Notes: generated by a model not told the origin, from the letters alone. Shown: positions 45,856 to 56,747, counted from the stretch's first letter. The stretch is DNA of 64,000 nucleotides from Tautonia marina (GCF_009177065.1 NZ_WEZF01000010.1:186001-250000); one strand, 5' to 3'. A program made the numbers and translations.

Positions 45856-46305
45856 AGACGGGCTGATGACCGCCTCGGGGCCTGGCATTCGTTTGCAAAA
45901 ACAAACGAGCCGGGAGCATCCCGGGGAGGAAAGTCCGGACTCCTGAGGGCACGATGGTGGGTAACGCCCACCGCTCGGTCTGGTGACGGATCGAGTAGGG
46001 ACAGTGCAACAGAAAGCAAACCGCCTCCCCGGCCTCTTGGGTCGGGGCGGTAAGGGTGAAACGGTGAGGTAAGAGCTCACCAGCAGGCCGGGCGACCGGT
46101 CTGGCTCGGTAAACCCCATCGGGAGCAAGACCAAATAAGGGAGCAGTGGAGGGTTCGAGCAATCGGACTCTCTCGCGGGTTTGCCCGACCCGTTCGCGAC
46201 TCCCGGGTAGGTCGCTTGAGGCGTCGGGTAACCGACGTCCCAGAGAAATGGTCATCCGGTCGCCTTCGCGGGCGTCCGACAGAATCCGGCTTACCGCCCG
46301 TCTGG
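45856..46305 (+). ncRNA. rnpB: RNase P RNA (bacterial class A)
   Basis: This is the catalytic RNA that trims the 5' leader of tRNAs. The universal core is present: GAGGAAAGTCCGGAC near 45927, ACAGAAA near 46011, AGAGAAATGGTCATC near 46242 and the 3' conserved ACAGAATCCGGCTTACC near 46280. Helix P1 is formed by AGACGGGC (45857-45864) and GCCCGTCT (46296-46303), which fixes both ends. The length, about 450 bases, is on the long side of class A. The ends are known to a few bases. Confidence 0.95.
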
Positions 46306-46428
46306 AACCGATCCCTGCTCGCAAACTTTCCTGTCCTCACGCCAGGAACTTCTCCGCCGAATCCTCTGAGAAATCCCGTCACATTCCACCCGATTGCGGA
46401 GCCCTGATCCGTTCCGCTCTCTTTCCGC

Positions 46429-46457
46429 TTGTCGAGCCGACGACCGCGCACTATGAT
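46429..46457 (+). promoter_or_regulatory. Putative promoter of the hypothetical gene at 46537
   Basis: TTGTCG (46429-46434) and TATGAT (46452-46457) are 17 bases apart, matching four and five consensus bases. The transcript would start near 46464. Confidence 0.5.
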
Positions 46458-46536
46458 GGATGCATCAGGGACCGAGAATCCCGATTCCGCTGTAGAATCT
46501 CCCGAGTGCCGGTCCGATCAGCAAGGAGCTCGTCGC

Positions 46537-46878
46537 ATGAGTGCACTCGCACCCAGCGCTGTTGATCGCATGGTTCGACCCGTTCCCACCACATCCTCTT
46601 CCTTGAGTGTGGAATTGCTGGTCACTGGCGCGATTGTCGACTCCTGGGTCGAACCGGCCGGCCATTGCGACTGGAACTCGAAACTCGTGCTCCAAATCGC
46701 CCCCCGAGGCCGAAGCCGAGAACTGGTCATCGCCGAGGCCGAGGCCGTTCTCGTGCCCGATCTGGGATGGCTGGCCGACCTGGCCGAAAACCTTTGTCAC
46801 GGGAGCCCGGTTTCCATCCGGCTCCGCCGCGGGAGGGACGGCGCGTTGAAGGTCACGCATCTGGACCTCACCCGATAA
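46537..46878 (+). CDS. Hypothetical protein, small, beta-rich
   Basis: The 113-residue protein has no signal or membrane helix. Its core LSVELLVTGAIVDSWVEPAG and SKLVLQIAPRGRSRELVIAE looks like a small beta-barrel, perhaps OB-like. The start at 46537 has AAGGAG eight bases upstream. It lies right after the RNase P RNA and has its own promoter-like signals. No family is recognised. Confidence 0.7.
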   Translation: MSALAPSAVDRMVRPVPTTSSSLSVELLVTGAIVDSWVEPAGHCDWNSKLVLQIAPRGRSRELVIAEAEAVLVPDLGWLADLAENLCHGSPVSIRLRRGRDGALKVTHLDLTR

Positions 46879-47408
46879 GCAGGCTTTTCCCAATCACGCC
46901 CCTCGTCGGCGATGGCAGGCAGCACCTCTCGACGGCTGCAGCACCTTTGGCTCCGTCCGTTTGGCAAGGCACAGGCACCGAAGTGTCTTCAAACCGCGAC
47001 GGCTCCTCCTGGGCCACCCGACCTTTTGGTTGAAATTGCTTGACTCCCCTGCTCTGTCCCCTAAAACAAACAGAAGATTTGGGCGCCCATCCGCCGAGAC
47101 TCCTTGTCTCGTCGGTTCGTCGTCCGCCGCGATCTCCTTCCCCGTTCCGCCCCTCCCCGTGATGACCTCGCGACGTTCCGCCGAGCGATGGTATTTCGGT
47201 CGCCGACGCATTACGATACGCAAAGCAACCTCTCGCCGTCCCGGTTGATCGACCGTTCCGCCATCGTCTCTACGGGAGATCGGAGCCGATCCGTCCGTCG
47301 AGGCCGACGACGGCCTCGCGTCCGCTCCTCCCGGACGTCCGGCTCAATCAATCCCAGGTTCGGGAGGCTGCTCGGAATCGGGGATGTTTTCCTCAGTAGG
47401 GTGCTGGC
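46879..47408. other. 530-base gap upstream of the sdh operon
   Basis: TTGACT at 47040-47045 and TAAAAC at 47062-47067, with 16 bases between, may be the promoter of sdhCAB. That would leave a leader of about 335 bases before sdhC, room for regulation, but no known riboswitch motif was seen. Open frames here do not look coding. Confidence 0.45.
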
Positions 47409-48266
47409 ATGATCCGCTCATCGATTGCGAAGAAGGCCGTGGTGGCGATCACCGGCCTCTTGCTGTTTGGCTTCGTCATTGGCCACATGGTGGGGAACCT
47501 CCAGATCTTCCTCGGCCGCGAGACGATCAACAACTACGCCGAGTTCCTCCACTCCATGCCCGAATTGCTCTGGGTCGCCCGCATCGGACTGCTCGTTGCC
47601 GTGGCATTGCACATCACCTTCACCATCTGGGTCTCGAAGGAGAATCGCGAATCCCGTCCCCAGCGGTACGTGATGGAACGCACAACCCGAGCCTCGTCGG
47701 CGTCTCGAACCATGCTGCTCTCCGGGCTCCTCGTGCTGGCCTTCATCGTCTACCACTTGCTCCACTTCACTGTCCAGGTGACCAATCCCGACTACCAGCA
47801 GTACTACGAACATCACGGCCAGCCCGTCACCCTCGTCAGCTTCGAGCCGACTCAAATCGGCCCCGGCCAGGAACAGGCCGACCTTGACGCCGCCGTCGAG
47901 GCCTCGACACCAGGAAACGACGTCGCCACCGAGGCGGCCCGAGCGATCCAGGAAATCCCAGCCGACTCGGTCGCCGAATCAGAGCGCCGCGAGTACCGCC
48001 GCGACGTCTACCGAATGGTCATCCTCGGATTTCGAGACCCCTTGATCGCCCTGACCTACATCGTCGCTCAGATTTTGCTCGGCCTGCACCTCAGCCACGG
48101 GGCCAGTGCCATGTTCCAAACCCTTGGCCTGACGATCCCCAAGTACCGCCGTGGGTTGTTCCTGGTCGGTCCGGTCGCCGCAACGATCATCGTCCTGGGC
48201 AACGTCTCCATCCCGGCTTTCATCCTGCTCGATTACTGGACCAAATTCGGCTACTTCACCATCTGA
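47409..48266 (+). CDS. sdhC: Succinate dehydrogenase cytochrome b558 subunit (type B)
   Basis: The 285-residue protein is the five-helix diheme membrane anchor of type B succinate:quinone oxidoreductase. Helix-borne His residues likely to bind haem are at 26 (FVIGHMVGN), 48 (FLHSM), 68 (ALHITF) and in IVYHLLHF and GLHLSHGASAM. A soluble loop of about 70 residues between helices III and IV (around residues 125-200) is longer than usual. The single anchor and the sdhCAB order match the B. subtilis type. The next gene, sdhA, follows after 114 bases. Confidence 0.9.
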   Translation: MIRSSIAKKAVVAITGLLLFGFVIGHMVGNLQIFLGRETINNYAEFLHSMPELLWVARIGLLVAVALHITFTIWVSKENRESRPQRYVMERTTRASSASRTMLLSGLLVLAFIVYHLLHFTVQVTNPDYQQYYEHHGQPVTLVSFEPTQIGPGQEQADLDAAVEASTPGNDVATEAARAIQEIPADSVAESERREYRRDVYRMVILGFRDPLIALTYIVAQILLGLHLSHGASAMFQTLGLTIPKYRRGLFLVGPVAATIIVLGNVSIPAFILLDYWTKFGYFTI

Positions 48267-48380
48267 GCCCGAGGCCGTGGCCGAGCCCCCGCCCGATCCC
48301 GCCCAACATGACCTCGCCTCGCCGGGCCGCTCAGCTCCGCTCCGCTTCGCTCAACTCGACCGATCAGGAAAGGCACGCGT

Positions 48381-50309
48381 ATGAAGGTCCTTGAAGAGAC
48401 GCTCGACGCCCGGATCCCCGACGGTCCGATCGACCAGAAATGGACCCGGCACCAGGGCGAGCTGAAGTTGGTTGCGCCCAATAACAAGCGCAAGTACTCG
48501 GTCATCGTTGTCGGCACCGGCCTGGCTGGCGGTTCCGCCGCCGCCACTCTGGCCGAGCTCGGCTACAACGTCCGCTCGTTCTGCTACCAGGACAGTCCCC
48601 GACGTGCCCACTCGATCGCCGCTCAGGGTGGCATCAACGCTTGCAAGAATTATCAGAACGACGGAGACTCGGTCCAGCGCTTCTTTTACGATACCATCAA
48701 GGGGGGCGACTTCCGCAGCCGAGAGGCCAACGTCTACCGCCTGACCGAACTCTCGACCAACATCATCGACCAGTGCGTCGCCCAGGGGGTTCCCTTCGCC
48801 CGAGAGTACGGCGGCACGCTCGATAACCGCAGCTTCGGCGGCGCCCAGGTCTCCCGAACCTTCTACGCCCGGGGCCAGACCGGCCAACAGCTCCTGCTCG
48901 GTTGCTATCAGGCGATGATGCGTCAGGTCAACGCCGGCAAGATCAAAATGTACCCGCGCACCGAGATGCTCGAACTGGTCATCGCCAATGGGCGAGCCAT
49001 CGGCATCATCACCCGCGACATGGTCACCGGCAAGATCGAGAAGCACTGCGCCGATGCCGTCGTCCTGGCCACCGGCGGCTACGGCAACGTCTTCTACCTC
49101 TCCACCAACGCCAAAGGGTGCAACGTCACCGCCGCCTTCCGGGCCTACCAACAGGGGGCCTACTTCGCCAACCCCTGCTACACCCAGATCCACCCGACCT
49201 GCATCCCGCCGCACGGCGAGCACCAATCGAAATTGACGTTGATGAGCGAATCGCTCCGCAACGACGGCCGCGTCTGGGTTCCCATCAAGCCCGGCGACAA
49301 GCGCCACCCCGACCAGATCCCCGAGAACGAACGCGACTACTACCTCGAACGCCTTTACCCCTCCTACGGCAACCTCGCGCCACGCGATATCTCCAGCCGA
49401 GCCGCCAAGAAGGTCTGCGACGAAGGCCGAGGCGTCGGCCCGTCCGGCGTTGGTGTCTACCTCGACTTCCGAGATGCCATCAACCGCCTCGGCCAGAAGA
49501 CCATCGCCGCGAAGTACGGCAATCTGTTCGACATGTACCAGCGCATCACCGACGAGGACCCTTACAAGGTCCCCATGCGCATCTACCCGGCCAGCCACTA
49601 CACGATGGGCGGGCTCTGGGTCGATTACAACTTGATGAGCAACATCCCCGGTCTGTTCGTCATCGGCGAGGCCAACTTCTCCGACCACGGTGCCAACCGT
49701 CTCGGTGCCAGTGCCCTGCTTCAGGGCTTGGTTGACGGTTACTTCGTCCTGCCCTACACCATCGGAGACTACTTCGCCCGCTTCAAGAAGCTCGACGCCG
49801 GCATCGATCACCCCGAGTTCGACCAGGCCGAAGCCCGCGCCAAGGATCGGGTCCGCACCTTGCTCTCCATCAACGGCAAACGCACGCCCGACTCCTTCCA
49901 CCGCGAGCTCGGCAAGATCGTCTGGGACAAGTGCGGCATGGCCCGCAACGCCGACGGTCTTCGCGAGGCCATCGCCAAGATTCCCGAGATTCGCCAGGAA
50001 TTCTGGGAGAACGTCAAGGTCACCGGCTCCGGAGAGGAGCTGAACATCGCCCTCGAACAGGCCGGCCGCGTGGCCGACTTCATCGAGCTCGGCGAACTCA
50101 TGTGCCGCGACGCCCTCGCCCGAAACGAAAGCTGCGGCGGTCACTTCCGCGAGGAGTACCAGACCGAGGAGGGCGAGGCCTTGCGAGACGACGAGAACTT
50201 CTGCCACGTCTCGAACTGGAAGTCCAACGGCCCCGATGCCGAACCCGACCTGGTGATCGAACCGCTCGTTTTCGAACACGTTGAACTTGCGACCCGGAGC
50301 TACAAGTAA
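48381..50309 (+). CDS. sdhA: Succinate dehydrogenase flavoprotein subunit
   Basis: The 642-residue FAD subunit oxidises succinate to fumarate. The dinucleotide loop [20 protein letters not shown] is at the start, the FAD His is in [14 protein letters not shown], and the substrate-site His/Arg occur in [32 protein letters not shown] and [10 protein letters not shown]. The sequence has the SdhA type B length and extra N-terminal 30 residues. It makes a complex with SdhB and SdhC on the cytoplasmic side. Confidence 0.96.
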   Translation: MKVLEETLDARIPDGPIDQKWTRHQGELKLVAPNNKRKYSVIVVGTGLAGGSAAATLAELGYNVRSFCYQDSPRRAHSIAAQGGINACKNYQNDGDSVQRFFYDTIKGGDFRSREANVYRLTELSTNIIDQCVAQGVPFAREYGGTLDNRSFGGAQVSRTFYARGQTGQQLLLGCYQAMMRQVNAGKIKMYPRTEMLELVIANGRAIGIITRDMVTGKIEKHCADAVVLATGGYGNVFYLSTNAKGCNVTAAFRAYQQGAYFANPCYTQIHPTCIPPHGEHQSKLTLMSESLRNDGRVWVPIKPGDKRHPDQIPENERDYYLERLYPSYGNLAPRDISSRAAKKVCDEGRGVGPSGVGVYLDFRDAINRLGQKTIAAKYGNLFDMYQRITDEDPYKVPMRIYPASHYTMGGLWVDYNLMSNIPGLFVIGEANFSDHGANRLGASALLQGLVDGYFVLPYTIGDYFARFKKLDAGIDHPEFDQAEARAKDRVRTLLSINGKRTPDSFHRELGKIVWDKCGMARNADGLREAIAKIPEIRQEFWENVKVTGSGEELNIALEQAGRVADFIELGELMCRDALARNESCGGHFREEYQTEEGEALRDDENFCHVSNWKSNGPDAEPDLVIEPLVFEHVELATRSYK

Positions 50310-50313
50310 TCCC

Positions 50314-51057
<744 letters not shown>

Positions 51058-51114
51058 GCCCTCGCCTCCCGACTTGGGGCCTACCCCCCTTGCGGTTCTT
51101 TCGATTCGATCATT

Positions 51115-51152
51115 CGGGGTCGGTGCTCCTGCAAAGGAATGCCGACCCCGAT
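51115..51152 (+). terminator. Terminator-like hairpin after sdhB
   Basis: CGGGGTCGG (51115-51123) pairs with CCGACCCCG (51142-51150), and TCCT/AGGA in the loop can also pair. There is no T-run, so the call is moderate. Confidence 0.55.
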
Positions 51153-51207
51153 TGCGTGCGCGGTGAGACGATGGGTCATCTGTCCGCCCCGGCCCCAACC
51201 GCTCGGG

Positions 51208-52326
51208 TCAGACGGCCGGCCTCGGCCGCTCGAACGCAACAAGCTGCTGCCTCAAGATTCGCAAGAGCGAGACAAACACCGCCGCAACGATCGGCCCGAC
51301 GAAGATCCCCACCACTCCCAGGAGTTGCACTCCGCCCAAAATCGAGATCAAGGCCATCAAGGGGTGCATCTCGGTGGTTCCCTTCAATACCATCATGCGC
51401 ACCAGATAATCGAGGTTCCCAATGACCACTGCTCCCAGAAGGCTCAGGATAATCGCCGCGGCATACTTCCCCTCATAGAACAGGTAACCGGCCAGCGGAA
51501 TCCAGATCACCGGCGGACCGACGAAGGGGATCATCGCCGCAATCGCCGTCAGCAGCATGAGCAAAAAGATCCAGGGACCGATCCCGATCCCGAAAATCAG
51601 ATCGAGGATTGCGATGATCAGCCCCAGGCCGATGGATTGCACCATCGCCGCCAGCAAGATCGCCAGCACCACCCCTCGGCAGACTTCGGCAAAGCGCCAC
51701 CGAATCTGACGGTCTTGCTCCGGATCCAGAGGGGTGAGTTCCTCCCAGGCTTTCAGAATCGACTCCCCATCCTTCAGGAAGAAAAACCCCGAGATCAAGA
51801 ACAGCAGCGACCCAATCACAAACGCCGTCGCGCTGCCCAGCGCTTTCATGGCTCGCTGAAACAAGAGCGCCTCGCCATCGCGTAAAAGACGCACCACCTG
51901 TTCTTCCAGGGTTTCGGTCTCAATCGGCAGCCGATCCCCGACAAGTTCCAGAAGCCGCTCACGAGCCACCGGATCGAGCGCTGCCTGCTCCAACTGGTCG
52001 ATGGCTCGCTGCGCCTGGTCCTTGATCAAAAAGAACCCCGCCGTGGTCGGAATCACCACCACCAGCACCACCACCACCGTGATGATGAGCGAGGCCAGCC
52101 AATCGGGCAATCGCCCCCGTCGCATCAAGTCGCGCTGAAGCGGCATTGCCAGCAGGGCGAACACCGCCCCCAAAAAGAGCGGCAAAAACAGCGGCCGGAT
52201 CACCTGATAGAACAGGACCGCGACGGTCAAGCTCACCCCGATCAGCATGACGAGCGAGACGACCTGGCGCGACCGGCTGGGACGTTCGGCAAACTTCGGT
52301 GAGCTCGAATCGCTTGGCTGTGACAT
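51208..52326 (-). CDS. AI-2E family transporter (PerM-like permease)
   Basis: The 372-residue protein has about eight transmembrane helices in the pattern of AI-2 exporter/PerM permeases. It shows FFFLKDGESILKAWEEL in the large soluble loop and FVGPPVIWIPLAGYLFYEGKYAAA, then ILGGVQLLGVVGIFVGPIVA towards the end. The start at 52326 (MSQPSDSSS) follows removal of 24 unlikely residues. Its substrate in this lineage is unknown; some relatives are Na+/H+ antiporters. Confidence 0.88.
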   Translation of the reverse strand: MSQPSDSSSPKFAERPSRSRQVVSLVMLIGVSLTVAVLFYQVIRPLFLPLFLGAVFALLAMPLQRDLMRRGRLPDWLASLIITVVVVLVVVIPTTAGFFLIKDQAQRAIDQLEQAALDPVARERLLELVGDRLPIETETLEEQVVRLLRDGEALLFQRAMKALGSATAFVIGSLLFLISGFFFLKDGESILKAWEELTPLDPEQDRQIRWRFAEVCRGVVLAILLAAMVQSIGLGLIIAILDLIFGIGIGPWIFLLMLLTAIAAMIPFVGPPVIWIPLAGYLFYEGKYAAAIILSLLGAVVIGNLDYLVRMMVLKGTTEMHPLMALISILGGVQLLGVVGIFVGPIVAAVFVSLLRILRQQLVAFERPRPAV

Positions 52327-52420
52327 GGTCAACCTGACTCTCCGAAATCGGGAGCATGCCCCTCGGCAACCAGCCCCACACGAAATCAACGTCAACACAA
52401 CGCCTGGTGAGCAGCCAAAC

Positions 52421-53548
52421 TTAGCCCTGCAACGGCCCGCGAGGCTGATCCCTCGTCAGGCAGTGTAACGTCCCCAGCCCCCAGACCAGCTCGACGGCAT
52501 GAATCCCCACCACCGTCCGATCCGGAAACAGGTCTGCAAGAATCCCAAGCGCCAGCCGGTCCTTCGGGTCATTGAACGTCGGAACAAGGACCACGGAATT
52601 GGCAATGTAAAAATTCGCATAACTCGCCGGAACCTGCTGGCCGTCGAACACCACCGGCTCCGGCATCGGCAGCTCGACAATCCGCAAGGGGCGGTTGTCC
52701 TGATCGGTCGCGTCTCTCAACCGTTCCAGGTTTTCCTGAAGTCTGGCGTGGTTTGGGTCGTTCGGGTTGTCTTCAACGCAGGTCACCACGGTCGACTTAT
52801 CAACAAATCGGGTAATGTCGTCCACATGCCCGTGTGTGTCGTCTCCCTCGATCCCCTGCCCCAGCCAAATGACCTTCGTCACGCCAAGGTACTGCCCCAG
52901 GAACCGCTCATAATCCACGCGATCGAGCCCCGGATTGCGTTCCTGTTGCTTCGACAGCAAGCATTCCTCGGTCGTGATCAAGGTTCCCCGGCCATTGACG
53001 TCGATCGCCCCACCTTCCAGAACGATCCGCCTCGGTTTTCCGTCGATCGCGGCCCTCGGCTGCCATCGCGTCAAGCCAAGCTCCTCGGCCACGACCCGAG
53101 GCACCCGGTTGTCTCGCTTGTACTGGTTGTACTTTGCCCAGGCATTGAATTTCCAGTCGATCAACGAGACGGGCGGAAGCTTGCCGTTCTCGCCGTGCGA
53201 TCGGTCCCGAACCACGAACATCGGCCCCGAGTCGCGCAGCCATCCCCGATCGGTCTTCTTCCTCACCCACTCGATCCGATTCAAATCCACTCCCGACTTC
53301 GCCAGCGCATCGTTGGCCTTCCGCTCGACCTTCTTCGAGCCGACAATAATCCGAACCGGTTCCGATCGGCTCAGATGCCGAACGATCTCGGCATAGACCC
53401 ACCCGATCGGCTCAAATTTCCCCGGCCAGTCCTCCCGATTCTGCGGCCAGGCAATCCAGGTCGCCTCGTGCGTCTCCCACTCCGCCGGCAATCGGTAGCC
53501 GAGCGCCGCCGGAGTCTCGGTCGTGGTCGATTCGTCGCTCAATGACAT
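52421..53548 (-). CDS. aguA: Agmatine deiminase
   Basis: The 375-residue protein is of the peptidylarginine-deiminase-like fold and hydrolyses agmatine to N-carbamoylputrescine and ammonia. The active-site residues are visible: Asp106 in RDSGP, Glu178/Asp in VLEGGAIDVNGRG, His239 in GDDTHGHVDD and Cys363 in GLGTLHCLTRDQP. The next step would be done by the amidohydrolase encoded at 55.7 kb on the same strand. An acyl-CoA dehydrogenase and a membrane protein on the plus strand separate the two. Confidence 0.92.
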   Translation of the reverse strand: MSLSDESTTTETPAALGYRLPAEWETHEATWIAWPQNREDWPGKFEPIGWVYAEIVRHLSRSEPVRIIVGSKKVERKANDALAKSGVDLNRIEWVRKKTDRGWLRDSGPMFVVRDRSHGENGKLPPVSLIDWKFNAWAKYNQYKRDNRVPRVVAEELGLTRWQPRAAIDGKPRRIVLEGGAIDVNGRGTLITTEECLLSKQQERNPGLDRVDYERFLGQYLGVTKVIWLGQGIEGDDTHGHVDDITRFVDKSTVVTCVEDNPNDPNHARLQENLERLRDATDQDNRPLRIVELPMPEPVVFDGQQVPASYANFYIANSVVLVPTFNDPKDRLALGILADLFPDRTVVGIHAVELVWGLGTLHCLTRDQPRGPLQG

Positions 53549-53692
53549 GATTCAGCCCATTCTGAGAAGGTCGTGCGAAGGGTCTTGCCTGCCCGACCTT
53601 CGCGATCGGACCATCCTAACCGATGCCCCGGTTGCGGTCATGGGCGCGATGGCTCCCCTCTCGGTTTGCCACCGATCCTCCCCGAGTTCGCC

Positions 53693-53720
53693 TTGCCAGG
53701 ATCTGCCATCGGACTAGACT
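53693..53720 (+). promoter_or_regulatory. Putative promoter of the acyl-CoA dehydrogenase gene
   Basis: TTGCCA (53693-53698) and TAGACT (53715-53720) are 16 bases apart, 63 bases before the ATG at 53783. Confidence 0.45.
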
Positions 53721-53782
53721 GAGACCGACGCGGATCGTATCGCCTGTCTCGATTTCTCGACGAGGAGCACGGAGGCTTCCCG

Positions 53783-54928
53783 ATGGACGACCTGCTTACC
53801 CCCGCCCAGCGCTCCTGGTTCGACGCCGCCGTTACCTTCGCCCGATCTGAACTGTGCGACGACGTGGCCGACCGCGACCGCCTCGGCACCTTCCACCGCG
53901 ACGGCTACCGAAAATGCGGCACGCTCGGCCTGCTCGGCCTTCCCGTGCCGAAGGAATACGGCGGCGGGTCGGATGACCTCGTCTCCGCCGTCGCCGCTGT
54001 CGAGGGGCTCGGCTACGGCTGCCACGATACAGGCCTCGTCTTCGCCCTCGGCGCGTCGCTCTGGACGGTCACCATGCCGATCCTCGCCTTTGGCACCGAG
54101 GAGCAGAAACGCCGATGGCTCCCCGGCCTCTGCGACGGCTCCCTGTTTGGTGCCAACGCCGCCAGCGAGCCCGAGGCCGGTTCCGACATCTTCAGCATGT
54201 CCACAAAGGCCGAGAAGAAGGCCGACCGCTGGGTCCTCAACGGCCGCAAGGTCTGGATCACCGGCGGCGCGATCGCCGACGTCCTCGTCGTCTTCGCCAC
54301 AGTCGATCCCGGCAAGGGGGCACTTGGCCTCACCTCCTTCATCGTGCCGAAAGACACCCCCGGCCTCCGCGTCGTCCGCGAGATCCCGAAGCTCGGCATG
54401 CGCACCGCCCCCATGGCCGAGCTCGCCTTCGAAGACTGCGAGCTGCCGCTCGACGCCATCCTCGAACGCGAAGGCCGCGGCGCCCGCGTCTTCAACGCCG
54501 CGCTCGAATGGGAACGCGGCGCGATCCTCGCCGGCACCCTCGGCACCATGCGCCGCCAGCTCGAACGGTGTGTCGATCACGCCCGCAAGCGTAAGCAGTT
54601 CGGCCAGTCGATCGGCAAGTTCCAGGCCGTCTCCCATCGACTCGTCGACATGAAGCTCCGCTACGAAACCTCTCGTCCCCTCGTCTACGGCTTCGCCCGC
54701 AAGAAAGCCCGCGGCGAGGACGCCACGCTCGAAGCCGCCATGGCCAAGCTCCACGTCTCCGAGTGCTTCGTCGCCAACTCCCTCGATGCCGTCCGCCACT
54801 TCGGCGCCCAGGGCTATGTGACCGAGAACGGCATCGAACGCGACCTCCGCGACAGTGTCGGCGGCGTCATCTTCTCTGGCACCAACGACATCCAGCGCAA
54901 TATCATCGCCGCCCGGATGAAGATCTGA
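53783..54928 (+). CDS. Acyl-CoA dehydrogenase with displaced catalytic base
   Basis: The 381-residue FAD enzyme introduces a double bond into acyl-CoA. FAD-binding segments ANAASEPEAGSD and WVLNGRKVWITGG are present. The usual catalytic Glu in the sequence YEGTxxIQ is replaced by Ser365 (VIFSGTNDIQRN). In isovaleryl-CoA and long-chain enzymes the base sits on another helix, and Glu244 in LEWERGAILAG fits that position. The enzyme is therefore probably active on branched or long substrates. SD-like GGAGG precedes the ATG. No electron-transfer flavoprotein gene is close by. Confidence 0.9.
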   Translation: MDDLLTPAQRSWFDAAVTFARSELCDDVADRDRLGTFHRDGYRKCGTLGLLGLPVPKEYGGGSDDLVSAVAAVEGLGYGCHDTGLVFALGASLWTVTMPILAFGTEEQKRRWLPGLCDGSLFGANAASEPEAGSDIFSMSTKAEKKADRWVLNGRKVWITGGAIADVLVVFATVDPGKGALGLTSFIVPKDTPGLRVVREIPKLGMRTAPMAELAFEDCELPLDAILEREGRGARVFNAALEWERGAILAGTLGTMRRQLERCVDHARKRKQFGQSIGKFQAVSHRLVDMKLRYETSRPLVYGFARKKARGEDATLEAAMAKLHVSECFVANSLDAVRHFGAQGYVTENGIERDLRDSVGGVIFSGTNDIQRNIIAARMKI

Positions 54929-55017
54929 TTCGGCAGGGTCCGGAGGCTCGACGGCCACGGGCTCGTCGATCGTCTCCCCGGGATCGCGTGTTTCAAGACG
55001 CAGAGGTGACGTTTCCG

Positions 55018-55686
55018 ATGCGATTCACGACCGCGCATCTCGGGGCCCTCGTCGGAATCACGGCCATCATCCTCGCCGCAGTCTTCGGATCGTCGCCAGG
55101 GATATTCTGGCTGCTGACCGCGGCCTTCTTCGTCTCGCTCGCCACGCCACTTGGACGAAGGACGCGACGCTGGACGCCGATCGTCCTCGCGCTCGCGTTC
55201 GTCGCGATCAACATCCCGCCACCGGTCCTCGGGCACGATTATCTCCTGGGGATAATCGTGCTCGGCCTGTGCGCCCTCGCTGGCCTGAGCATGCCCCGTG
55301 TCACCGAAGGGCGTTACGATCGTCGATTCCTCGTGCTCTGGGCGGCGGCGATGTTTTGCATCGCATCAGTCCCCGTGACTCGCTGGCCATTGCGCCTCGC
55401 CTTCGCCCTCTCCCGGCCGAACCTGGAAGGGCTTGCCCGCCGCATGGAAGCGGGGGCGCGACCGGCCGGCCCGATGCGGGTCGGAGCGTTCTCGATCGAG
55501 GAGGCCGAGATGAGGGACGGCCGGCCTTGCTTCTGGACGAGTACAAACCCCTCGGGATATTCGGGGCTCGTGAGGAATCCAAGGGCCGGCGTCAACCCGG
55601 CAGCCGGCCGCCAATCGAATCTCGCGTTTAATCTCTGGTCTTCTGTTGAGATGGATGCCGATTGGGCCTATGTCCAAGAGGATTGA
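55018..55686 (+). CDS. Membrane protein of unknown function
   Basis: The 222-residue protein has about five hydrophobic helices in its first 120 residues, and a soluble C-terminal part with WTSTNPSGYSGLVRNP and VEMDADWAYVQED. A good SD GAGGTGA lies about ten bases before the ATG. It follows the acyl-CoA dehydrogenase by 90 bases but shows no functional link. The family is not recognised. Confidence 0.68.
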   Translation: MRFTTAHLGALVGITAIILAAVFGSSPGIFWLLTAAFFVSLATPLGRRTRRWTPIVLALAFVAINIPPPVLGHDYLLGIIVLGLCALAGLSMPRVTEGRYDRRFLVLWAAAMFCIASVPVTRWPLRLAFALSRPNLEGLARRMEAGARPAGPMRVGAFSIEEAEMRDGRPCFWTSTNPSGYSGLVRNPRAGVNPAAGRQSNLAFNLWSSVEMDADWAYVQED

Positions 55687-55712
55687 CCCGCCCCGATTCG
55701 CTCCCCATCATC

Positions 55713-56600
55713 TCACGACAGGAACCGCTCCACGATCGGCGCATAAGCATCGATCCGTCGATCCCTCAAGAATGGCCAGTGCCGCCGGGTCGTCTCCATC
55801 AGCTTCGGGTCGCACTCCACGACCAGAACCTCCTCCGTGTCGTTCCCGGCCTTTGCCAGGATGCGGCCAAACGGGTCGGCCAGGAAGGTGCCGCCCCAGA
55901 ACTCGATGCCGCCGGCCGGGTCCCCCTCGTGGCCGATCCGGTTCACGCCGGCGACGAACACGCCGTTGGCGATCGCATGGGCTCGCTGCATGGTCATCCA
56001 GGCGTCGGCCTGGGCCTCGCCGTACTCAGCCTTCTCGCTCGGATGCCAGCCGATCGCCGTGGGATAGAACAAAATATCCGCACCCCTGAGCGCCGTCAGG
56101 CGAGCCGCCTCGGGATACCATTGGTCCCAGCACACCAACGTGCCGACGTTCGCCCGGCTCGTCCGAAATGACTGGAAGCCGAGGTCGCCGGGCGTGAAAT
56201 AAAACTTCTCATAATAAAGAGGATCATCGGGGATGTGCATCTTCCGATACCTCCCCCGAATCGACCCATCGGCATCAATCACCACCGCCGTGTTGTGATA
56301 CAACCCCGCCGCCCTCCGCTCGAAGAGGGAGGCGACGATCACCATGCCTGTCTCCTTCGCCACCTCGGCAATCGCCTCGGTCGAGGGGCCGGGAATCGGC
56401 TCGGCCAGGTCGAAATTGGCGTGGTCCTCGGTCTGGCAAAAGTACTGCGACCGGAACAGCTCGGGCAGGCAAGTCACCTGAGCCCCCTTGCGCGCCGCCT
56501 CTCGTAGAAAATCGCAGGCGCGGCGGAGGTTCTCGTCCGGATCGGTCGAGCAACGCATCTGCACAAGTCCGACCGTGAACGGCTGGGGAGATCGGCTCAT
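55713..56600 (-). CDS. aguB: N-carbamoylputrescine amidohydrolase
   Basis: The 295-residue protein belongs to the nitrilase superfamily. The Glu-Lys-Cys triad is Glu47 (CLPELFRSQYFC), Lys120 (YRKMHIPDD) and Cys157 (TLVCWDQWYPEAARL). The sequence is close to plant/bacterial NLP1/AguB. It gives putrescine, CO2 and ammonia from N-carbamoylputrescine. Together with the AguA gene upstream it forms the agmatine route to polyamines. Confidence 0.93.
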   Translation of the reverse strand: MSRSPQPFTVGLVQMRCSTDPDENLRRACDFLREAARKGAQVTCLPELFRSQYFCQTEDHANFDLAEPIPGPSTEAIAEVAKETGMVIVASLFERRAAGLYHNTAVVIDADGSIRGRYRKMHIPDDPLYYEKFYFTPGDLGFQSFRTSRANVGTLVCWDQWYPEAARLTALRGADILFYPTAIGWHPSEKAEYGEAQADAWMTMQRAHAIANGVFVAGVNRIGHEGDPAGGIEFWGGTFLADPFGRILAKAGNDTEEVLVVECDPKLMETTRRHWPFLRDRRIDAYAPIVERFLS

Positions 56601-56747
56601 CGGTGATGGCTTTCATCGCAAGGGATCACGAAATCAAAACGCCCATCTTACCATGATCAACCCTCCCTCGCGCAGGGCAGCACGCAACAGCCGCATTGCA
56701 AACACGCATCGGGCGGAACAGCACGAGCGTTGAGGCACCTCCTGGCC

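Noticed and set aside
45856-46305. Overlapping short open frames on both strands at the RNase P RNA
   Set aside because: The RNase P core motifs and P1 pairing show that this is a structural RNA gene.
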